6,913 nt of DNA from Chloroflexota bacterium (GTDB lineage: Bacteria; Chloroflexota; Dehalococcoidia; Dehalococcoidales; RBG-16-60-22): NCBI GenBank assembly GCA_025358235.1, contig JANYKH010000111.1:1-6913 (forward strand). The letters are read 5' to 3'. Below are positions 1-4,803 of this stretch, piece by piece. Made by a program: the position numbers and the translations under genes. Below the pieces are notes generated by a model, which saw only the letters and a list, made by a program, of their open reading frames with translations, did no database searches and was not told the DNA's origin. Within the stretch, counting starts at the first letter, position 1, and the number at the start of each line of letters is the position of its first letter.

Positions 1-765
1 AAGTTCTTCAATCATTTCAATGATCGAAGAATCATCGATAATGCTGCCCCAGATCATCAGGCGGGGCTGGTTGGCGGGAATCGGGTTTTTCCTCCGTTTC
101 GCCTCGGCAATAACCTCGGTCAGAAGATCATTGCCTTCCCTCACGGGTTGAGTCATTATCGCCACGATGACCTTTAGGGTTTCCGCTCCGGTGATCAGCG
201 GAGGATTTTGTTTTCTGAGCTCATACATCTCGCGGACCAGGGCGCGTTGGCGGTTGTGCAGTTTAACGGCTTCCGCCAGTTTGGTGTTAGTTAATTTCTG
301 TCCGGTCAGATTCTCCAGGCTCTTGATGAAGTCACCCAGCAAAGCTCGTTCCTGGGTGACCGCGGCGGCGTGAGTGGAGTGGGGTGTATCGACAAGGAAT
401 GAAAAAGACATGGGCACGTAAGTGCGCCAGACTGATACCATGCGCTGGCTGACATCACAGCCGTGAGAAAAGACAATCCCGTCCAGGAAATCAAATTTGC
501 CTTTAATACCCAGGTCAAGACAACTGCGTAAAAACGGGCAGACCATCTGAGGCAGGACGCGGTCGCCCTCGGTGATCTGTTCTTTCATGTTGCCCAGCAT
601 GCGGTAGGGCACGATATCCAGGGCGGTCATGATCTCAACTGGCGGGAAAAGGCAAAAATAGCCCATTACCCTTTTGCCCTGTTTTTTTAATTCTTTGGCG
701 GCGGCGGCGCGGTCCTGGTAGATAGCATCGGCGCGGGCGATTCCTGCAGTTGCAAGCGGCGTCAT
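1..765 (-). CDS. 2-hydroxyacyl-CoA dehydratase / benzoyl-CoA reductase family subunit, C-like (3' end outside window)
   Basis: The frame opens at ATG 765-763 and stays open to base 1, giving the first 255 residues; the C-terminus lies off the left edge. Family marks are visible. GYFCLFPPVEI (about residues 35-45, C38) matches the usual G-x-C-x-x-P-x-E start of the HgdB/BcrC fold. MVCPFLRSCLD (C76, C82) and DGIVFSHGCDVSQR (C103) are the sites where family members place [4Fe-4S]-ligating cysteines; a third ligand would lie beyond the edge. Known relatives are one of two paired catalytic subunits that accept a high-potential electron from an ATP-driven activator and dehydrate 2-hydroxyacyl-CoA or reduce an aromatic-CoA ring. 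The start overlaps the stop of the preceding B-like gene by four bases (ATGA), so translational coupling is likely; a G-rich stretch (773-777) sits upstream. The family is secure. The substrate (2-hydroxyacyl-CoA versus benzoyl-CoA type) cannot be decided here. Confidence 0.88.
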   Translation of the reverse strand, partial: MTPLATAGIARADAIYQDRAAAAKELKKQGKRVMGYFCLFPPVEIMTALDIVPYRMLGNMKEQITEGDRVLPQMVCPFLRSCLDLGIKGKFDFLDGIVFSHGCDVSQRMVSVWRTYVPMSFSFLVDTPHSTHAAAVTQERALLGDFIKSLENLTGQKLTNTKLAEAVKLHNRQRALVREMYELRKQNPPLITGAETLKVIVAIMTQPVREGNDLLTEVIAEAKRRKNPIPANQPRLMIWGSIIDDSSIIEMIEEL

Positions 766-2120
766 TTCGCCACCCCCACGCAGCCCTTTTCTCTTACTTC
801 TTTGAAATGGTCCATTTGCTCCTCAAACGCGTCAGCCCGCCGTAAAGCAGCTTCCGGATCAAACAGGCTAACGTCGACTGTATCACCCTCCACAGACATG
901 GAAGGGACGCAGGCCATTTTTAATAACTGGTCTGATATGCTGGGCTGATGCAGAGTATAGGCGCGGCAGGTCAGCAGCGGCTGCAGCAGTGCGCCATCCA
1001 CCTTGTAATCCTGCGCCTGCTTTACCGTAAGACGGTGAGAATACCCCTTTTTCAGGATTTCTTTTTTGATATCGGCGGCTTCCGCTTCCGGGAAATTATC
1101 TTCGATTGTATTCCCGAGCCCGGGAATGCAAAAGCGCACTGATCTTTCCACGGGATCTGAAATCAGCTGGAGGTTGCGGGGTTTGGGCGGGTGGTAGGCT
1201 TCCTCAATCACGAAGTTCCAGCCGCGTTCCGCCAGTTTATCGAAAAATCCCAGGCTGTGCCAGGGCGGCAGGACATAGAAGGTCATACGGTACTTTTCCG
1301 GGAAATTGATCGCTGAAATTTTGTTATCGACGCGGTATTTGACCTCGTCATACATATCATGGAACAGTTTTTTGTTTACTTCATAATCGGCCCCGCCGAA
1401 GATGGCGGCAGACATGCTGCTCCAGAAATCCCGAGCATGCATCGGGCCGGGAACGGCCTTGCGCATTTCATTGATTTCATACCAGATTTTATTAACTTCG
1501 ATACGGCCGTTGACGATGGTTTCATACTTGTTCCAATCCATCTTCCGGCCCATCAAACGTTCCAGGAATTTGGCGAATTCCTTTAATTCCCCAACCATGT
1601 ACTTCACATCGCGTTCGTAGGAGCCGGGCAAGAGGGCCTCGATTTCTCCGGGCTGAGGCTGGTCGATGATCCACATCGGGGAGTCCAGGTAGCGCGCCGC
1701 CGCCTGAAACGTTTTAAAATGGGCATCGCAAACGCGTCCGGTGGCCATTAGCAGCGCTGGTTTGGGCATACCGCCGGAGGGGGCCTGCGGAGGCACTTCG
1801 CCAATTTCCTGCATGATGGAGGAATAGCCCAGGCAGTTGCGGCAGTAGCCGCACATGTGATTGGGGAAACCCTCTGCTGTGGCACGGTCAAGAAAACCAC
1901 CCACCACCCCGTTCACCGCACAAACTGGGCCGTAATTTTCAGGGAATATGGTTGCGATATCCATCGCTTCCAGGAAAGGTGTCGCAATGCCGAAATCTAT
2001 CATGCACCAGGCGACTGGTTTGCCCTGCTTGATAGCGTCCTGCGATGCCTGGTAGCGTTGATCCACCATGTTCCGCAGGGGATACATTGTTTTTAACCGG
2101 TTGATAGCCCCTTTAGCCAA
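762..2120 (-). CDS. 2-hydroxyacyl-CoA dehydratase / benzoyl-CoA reductase family subunit, B-like
   Basis: Full-length protein of 452 residues, close to the size of BcrB/BzdO-type subunits. Visible family signatures are GKPVAWC (33-39), the PENYG element (60-64), CGYCRNCLG (90-98), RVCDAHFKTF (129-138), LPPWHSLGFFDKL (284-296), LLTCRAYT (382-389), and the C-terminal VEGDTVDVSLFDP (410-422) followed by RRADAFEEQ. C93, C131 and C385 sit where the family's three [4Fe-4S] ligands are expected. The role known for the family is a cytoplasmic radical dehydratase or ring reductase that works with a partner subunit and an ATP-hydrolysing activator. The partner follows with an ATGA overlap; no activator (BcrA/BcrD or HgdC type) is present in the window. 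The start is TTG: an in-frame TAG lies five codons upstream, GGGAGA sits 7 bases before the TTG, and the next Met (residue 12) has no ribosome site. The preceding membrane-protein gene ends only 12 bases upstream. The family is confident; the substrate is unknown. Confidence 0.92.
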   Translation of the reverse strand: MAKGAINRLKTMYPLRNMVDQRYQASQDAIKQGKPVAWCMIDFGIATPFLEAMDIATIFPENYGPVCAVNGVVGGFLDRATAEGFPNHMCGYCRNCLGYSSIMQEIGEVPPQAPSGGMPKPALLMATGRVCDAHFKTFQAAARYLDSPMWIIDQPQPGEIEALLPGSYERDVKYMVGELKEFAKFLERLMGRKMDWNKYETIVNGRIEVNKIWYEINEMRKAVPGPMHARDFWSSMSAAIFGGADYEVNKKLFHDMYDEVKYRVDNKISAINFPEKYRMTFYVLPPWHSLGFFDKLAERGWNFVIEEAYHPPKPRNLQLISDPVERSVRFCIPGLGNTIEDNFPEAEAADIKKEILKKGYSHRLTVKQAQDYKVDGALLQPLLTCRAYTLHQPSISDQLLKMACVPSMSVEGDTVDVSLFDPEAALRRADAFEEQMDHFKEVREKGCVGVAK

Positions 2121-2127
2121 TTCTGTT

Positions 2128-2133
2128 TCTCCC
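2128..2133 (-). promoter_or_regulatory. Ribosome binding site supporting the TTG start of the B-like dehydratase subunit
   Basis: On the minus strand the sequence reads GGGAGA followed by a 7-base spacer and TTG. Its first G is the last base of the TAG stop of the upstream gene. No ATG or GTG is available between that stop and the TTG, so this site decides the start. Confidence 0.7.
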
Positions 2134-2774
2134 TATTGTCCCGGCCTTACGAAGTAAGGTCCGAGGCTCTTATATGTGGTGTGACTTTTTCGGACGACCG
2201 GAACGTATTCCCAGCCGGCTGTTTCGACAATATTTCTTACCGGGTTATGGACATCGTTTATATCGAAATTGTAGTCGAAAACCTTGCTAAATTTCAAATC
2301 CGGGGTAATATTGTACTTAATTCCCCAGGATTTCTGGAAAATAACACGTCCTTTGAAAAATTCGGTTTCAAAATGAACGCTGGGAGTGAAACTTCCCGCG
2401 TTGGCAGACCAGCGAACTTCCGCGGATTCTTCAAAAAGACGGACGGCGTGCCGGGCTTCGTCCAGGACCATGAAAGCTCGGTAGGTTTTCTTTAAACGTT
2501 CCCGGGCGAAGACTCCCTTCCAGTTAACATTCGCGATGCGCCATTCCAGTACTAGGTCGGTTTCCCCGTTGGGTTTGAGTTCATATGGCGATTCTACGGA
2601 ATTCAGGGCGAGTAATTTATCCTTGAGAGCCTGGCGACTTACCGCCGAGCCGGAAAATCGCTTTTTCCCGCCCATGTATTCAAAGAGTCCTGTAGCCCAC
2701 ACAATAGCCGCGATTCCTGCCAGAAATCCAAGTGCGCCAACACCTATTCCAAGCCAGAGTCCAACATCATTCAT
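2133..2774 (-). CDS. Membrane-anchored protein of unknown function, beta-rich soluble domain
   Basis: A 213-residue protein I do not recognise. Residues about 5-29 form a hydrophobic, Gly/Ala-rich membrane helix (GLWLGIGVGALGFLAGIAAI and onward), followed by GGKKRF, so the soluble part is probably cytoplasmic by the positive-inside rule. It could also be an uncleaved signal anchor. The rest (about 40-213) alternates hydrophobic and polar residues in the manner of beta strands, with many aromatic residues, for example LVLEWRIANVNWKGVFARERLKK split across 74-96 and the Trp/Tyr-rich tail. No cysteines or catalytic motif are evident. The ATG at 2774-2772 lacks a convincing Shine-Dalgarno sequence; with the previous stop only 16 bases upstream, translation may depend on coupling. 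It ends in TAG, in the same frame as the TTG start of the dehydratase gene 12 bases on. Being packed between zinc-ribbon genes and the dehydratase pair suggests a shared transcript, not a known role. Confidence 0.8.
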   Translation of the reverse strand: MNDVGLWLGIGVGALGFLAGIAAIVWATGLFEYMGGKKRFSGSAVSRQALKDKLLALNSVESPYELKPNGETDLVLEWRIANVNWKGVFARERLKKTYRAFMVLDEARHAVRLFEESAEVRWSANAGSFTPSVHFETEFFKGRVIFQKSWGIKYNITPDLKFSKVFDYNFDINDVHNPVRNIVETAGWEYVPVVRKSHTTYKSLGPYFVRPGQ

Positions 2775-2790
2775 GATTTGTGTGCCGGGA

Positions 2791-3009
2791 TTAGTTCAGT
2801 TTGGCGCCGCAGCCGCCGCAAAAAGCCGACCCCGGTTCTGTGGGCACGCCACAGTTGGGGCAGAATTTGGGTGTTTGGCCGCTGGCCATGGTAGGTTGCG
2901 CTTGCTGTGATTGTGGCGCTGCCTGGGATTTAGCTTTGCTCTTTTTCCAAAAATGACGGATAAGCATGCCGATGCCAAAGATAACGAGCAAACCAAAAAT
3001 AAAATCCAT
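2791..3009 (-). CDS. Small membrane protein with C-terminal zinc ribbon
   Basis: A 72-residue protein in three parts. Residues 3-20 form a hydrophobic membrane helix (FIFGLLVIFGIGMLIRHF). A basic, then Gln/Ala/Ser-rich flexible linker (22-47, starting KKSKAK) follows. A single zinc ribbon spans 50-67 with C50, C53, C64 and C67 in CX2C-X10-CX2C spacing (CPNCG ... FCGGCG). The basic stretch after the helix predicts that the ribbon faces the cytoplasm. The start is ATG 3009-3007, with a strong AGGAG 6 bases upstream, 17 bases after the previous stop. This fold is a common small adaptor in bacteria; its partner is unknown. The ribbon matches those of the two upstream genes in spacing and in sequence, so the three probably share a binding mode or a recent origin. 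The overlapping frame from 2996 is a shadow and lacks these features. Confidence 0.85.
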   Translation of the reverse strand: MDFIFGLLVIFGIGMLIRHFWKKSKAKSQAAPQSQQAQPTMASGQTPKFCPNCGVPTEPGSAFCGGCGAKLN

Positions 3010-3015
3010 TTCAGA

Positions 3016-3020
3016 CTCCT
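3016..3020 (-). promoter_or_regulatory. Ribosome binding site of the 72-residue zinc-ribbon membrane protein
   Basis: Minus-strand AGGAG with a 6-base spacer to the ATG at 3009. It confirms that start over the shifted overlapping frame. Confidence 0.75.
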
Positions 3021-3026
3021 TGACTA

Positions 3027-3617
3027 TTAGCCTATTCCGCGGGCTCGATTAAGGGCCGCCGCCCATTCTTTTGTTTTTGTCATACCGCCAAACTTGTATT
3101 TTTCACCGGCCTGTACGGTGACGTGGGACCAGCCGCTTTCCACTCCGGAGATTTCATTTAACGGAATACCGAAAAAGGTCTTGGCCTTACCGGCATCCTT
3201 TGGATTGGGGATAAACAAACCGCCGGAGCTGACGCCCCCCACCCCTTGCAGCGCCCCCGCTTTAAAGACCAGCCGCTGATTGGTGAGATATAACTTGCCA
3301 TTAATCGAAGTCATCAGGTTCTTAATATAGCTAATAGGGAACAGACCGGTATCCATGAGGACGACCTCGCCGGGAAGCAAGCCTTTAAGATCAGTGGCGA
3401 TCCCAGGCGGGTTGGCAACCGGAAAAGGGGTTGGCATCGGTACCGGGTTGGCACGGCCTCCGCCCCCGGCACCGGCGCCACAATTAGGGCAGAAATTAGC
3501 TCCGGCTTTCAACTCTGCGCCGCAGGAGGGGCAGCCCGCTTGGCCGACCGGTTTACCGCAGGAGGCACAAAACTTTGATCCGTCTTGAATTTGTGTACCG
3601 CAATTAGGGCAAAACAT
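3027..3617 (-). CDS. Double zinc-ribbon protein with GRAM/PH-like domain
   Basis: A 196-residue protein. Two zinc ribbons open it: C3, C6, C17, C20 and C29, C32, C43, C46, each CX2C-X10-CX2C. A Gly/Pro/Ala-rich linker (about 48-75) follows. Residues about 80-190 resemble the GRAM/bacterial PH fold: LLPGEVVLMD (80-89), then GKLYLTNQRLVFKAG (107-121) with the characteristic L-T-N-Q-R-L-V-F strand, then FFGIPLNEISGVE, and finally a strand pair and helix containing KFGG...KEWAAALNRA. Such domains in other proteins bind lipids or proteins at membranes; no catalytic residues are expected. The start is ATG 3617-3615, with AGAGG 8 bases upstream, and the gene ends in TAA. It lies 21 bases after the 387-residue ribbon protein and 17 before the small ribbon membrane protein. 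There is no signal peptide or membrane helix, so it is probably cytoplasmic and may be recruited to the membrane. The domain call comes from the sequence pattern. Confidence 0.85.
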   Translation of the reverse strand: MFCPNCGTQIQDGSKFCASCGKPVGQAGCPSCGAELKAGANFCPNCGAGAGGGGRANPVPMPTPFPVANPPGIATDLKGLLPGEVVLMDTGLFPISYIKNLMTSINGKLYLTNQRLVFKAGALQGVGGVSSGGLFIPNPKDAGKAKTFFGIPLNEISGVESGWSHVTVQAGEKYKFGGMTKTKEWAAALNRARGIG

Positions 3618-3625
3618 CTTTACTA

Positions 3626-3630
3626 CCTCT
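3626..3630 (-). promoter_or_regulatory. Ribosome binding site of the ribbon-GRAM protein
   Basis: Minus-strand AGAGG with an 8-base spacer to the ATG at 3617, located in the 21-base gap after the preceding stop codon. Confidence 0.65.
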
Positions 3631-3638
3631 CAATAGAA

Positions 3639-4802
3639 TCAGGCGAGTTTGGCGCCGCATTTATCGCAGAATTTTTCGCCGGGCTTTACTGGATCACCGC
3701 ACTTGGGGCAAAAGCTGGGTTTAGGGGCAGCCGCGGTCATAGGCGCACCGCATTTTATGCAGAATTTGGCGCCGGGAATGTTGCCCGTACCGCATTTGGC
3801 GCAGGCCGTACCGGCAGCGGGCTGAGAAGGGGGGGTGGGTGGGGTAATTTCCGGCGGTTCAAAGGGGCGAGTAGCGAGGTTAAACAGGATTTCCGGCACC
3901 TGTGAAGTTGAAATGGAGTTGATCATTACGCTGTTCGGGGTCATCTGGATGAACAGCAAGGACGAGAAGCCGCGGAAAAGCGCCATCTCGGTTTTTTCCG
4001 GGTTGCTCCCGTTATTCTTTAAGACATTGATGCCGTTGAAAGAAATAAGGGGGAAAGCGCCGGCGGCAAAAGAAGTCAGGGCCGTGGTTAGTAATCCATT
4101 AGTGCCAATCATACCTACAGATTTCAGGGCATTAATACCTTCGTTAATTGAGGCAATGGTAACCGGACTGCCGGTCATTGAAACGTATCCGGCTGAGGCG
4201 TACCAGCCGAAGTTGGAGTCCATTTTGGCATTTTGAATTACACGGTTTATGTCTTCCGCGGTTACCACGCTTTCGGTCTCCCCGCGGCGTTCTAACGCGG
4301 CTTTTAGCTGTGCTTCATGGTAAAGGTCCAAAACTGCAAAAAATACAGGCAAAGCGGAGTAGCTGACTTCGAGAGACAGCGAGGCAGGTTCTTTAATATC
4401 CCCGATAGCTGTTTTTTTAATGATAAGGTCGCTGATATCCTGTGGCGTCACAAAATAGGCGATGTTATAACCGGTGTTTAATTTGGTAAATGAGACCATC
4501 CTGGCGTCCGCGCCTGCCGAAAACAGGTTGGCGAGGCTCATGCGGTCCGCTGTGCCCCAGATCATATCAATTTCTGTTTCCGGATTGGCCAGGATGCCGA
4601 ATGATTGAGCACAATCCGGGGTGGTGCGGTTGCCGCCTTCCAAGAGGCCGGCCCGCTGGAGCTTGGCTATATCCGCTGTTCCGGCGCCGCTAATCCGGGC
4701 GAGGGGCGAAACCCTGTCAGGTCTTACCCCAGTGGAGCCGATCAGCGATTTTACGTCGGCTTCCGTCAATGTGGCGGTCACGGGTTTATTGCGATTTTCC
4801 AT
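3639..4802 (-). CDS. Unrecognised alpha/beta protein with two C-terminal zinc ribbons
   Basis: A 387-residue protein. Residues 1 to about 310 form a soluble domain I do not recognise. It has a helical start (LTEADVKSLIG), a segment LQRAGLLEGG followed by FGILANPETEIDMIWG (about 69-84), and later Gly/Ser/Ala-rich hydrophobic stretches such as LTTALTSFAAGAFPLISFNG that look like amphipathic strands and helices, not clear membrane spans. A Pro-rich linker (PPEITPPTPPSQPAAG) leads to two zinc ribbons: C334, C337, C348, C351 and C365, C368, C379, C382. The early pattern 'AGLL ... LA-P-E-E-ID' loosely recalls EspG-type secretion chaperones of ESX systems, but this is a weak impression. The ATG at 4802-4800 lies one base after the stop of the upstream large-protein gene, so coupling is very likely; only a weak GGGA (4810-4813) serves as ribosome site. 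The gene ends in TGA. A role as a soluble partner of the upstream protein is inferred from this coupling. Confidence 0.8.
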   Translation of the reverse strand: MENRNKPVTATLTEADVKSLIGSTGVRPDRVSPLARISGAGTADIAKLQRAGLLEGGNRTTPDCAQSFGILANPETEIDMIWGTADRMSLANLFSAGADARMVSFTKLNTGYNIAYFVTPQDISDLIIKKTAIGDIKEPASLSLEVSYSALPVFFAVLDLYHEAQLKAALERRGETESVVTAEDINRVIQNAKMDSNFGWYASAGYVSMTGSPVTIASINEGINALKSVGMIGTNGLLTTALTSFAAGAFPLISFNGINVLKNNGSNPEKTEMALFRGFSSLLFIQMTPNSVMINSISTSQVPEILFNLATRPFEPPEITPPTPPSQPAAGTACAKCGTGNIPGAKFCIKCGAPMTAAAPKPSFCPKCGDPVKPGEKFCDKCGAKLA

Positions 4803-4803
4803 T

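Larger units (their letters stand above)
2809..3803 (-). repeat. Five dispersed zinc-ribbon coding modules across three adjacent genes
   Basis: The modules lie at 3750-3803, 3657-3710, 3558-3611, 3480-3533 and 2809-2862, each 54 bases encoding 18 residues with CX2C-X10-CX2C spacing. On the plus strand they share stretches such as caattagggcagaaatt, caattagggcaaaaca and cttggggcaaaagct, so similarity is visible in the DNA as well as in the protein. They sit at the C-terminus, N-terminus and C-terminus of the three genes respectively. This fits duplication or shuffling of one small module. It is not a tandem repeat or a mobile element. Confidence 0.75.

Noticed and set aside
306..518. A 70-codon minus-strand frame and the plus-strand 68-codon frame at 167-373
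   Set aside because: Both lie inside the C-like dehydratase subunit, whose frame is open to the edge and carries family cysteine motifs.
2136..2910. Plus-strand open frames of 119 and 124 codons
   Set aside because: They lie antisense to the 213- and 72-residue genes, cross gene boundaries and show low-complexity translations without family features.
2796..2996. A 66-codon minus-strand frame overlapping the small ribbon gene
   Set aside because: It is shifted relative to the frame that encodes the membrane helix and complete zinc ribbon and has a good ribosome site.
2121..3638. Internal promoters or terminators between the genes
   Set aside because: The gaps are only 12-21 bases and show no hairpin followed by a T-run and no -35/-10 pair.
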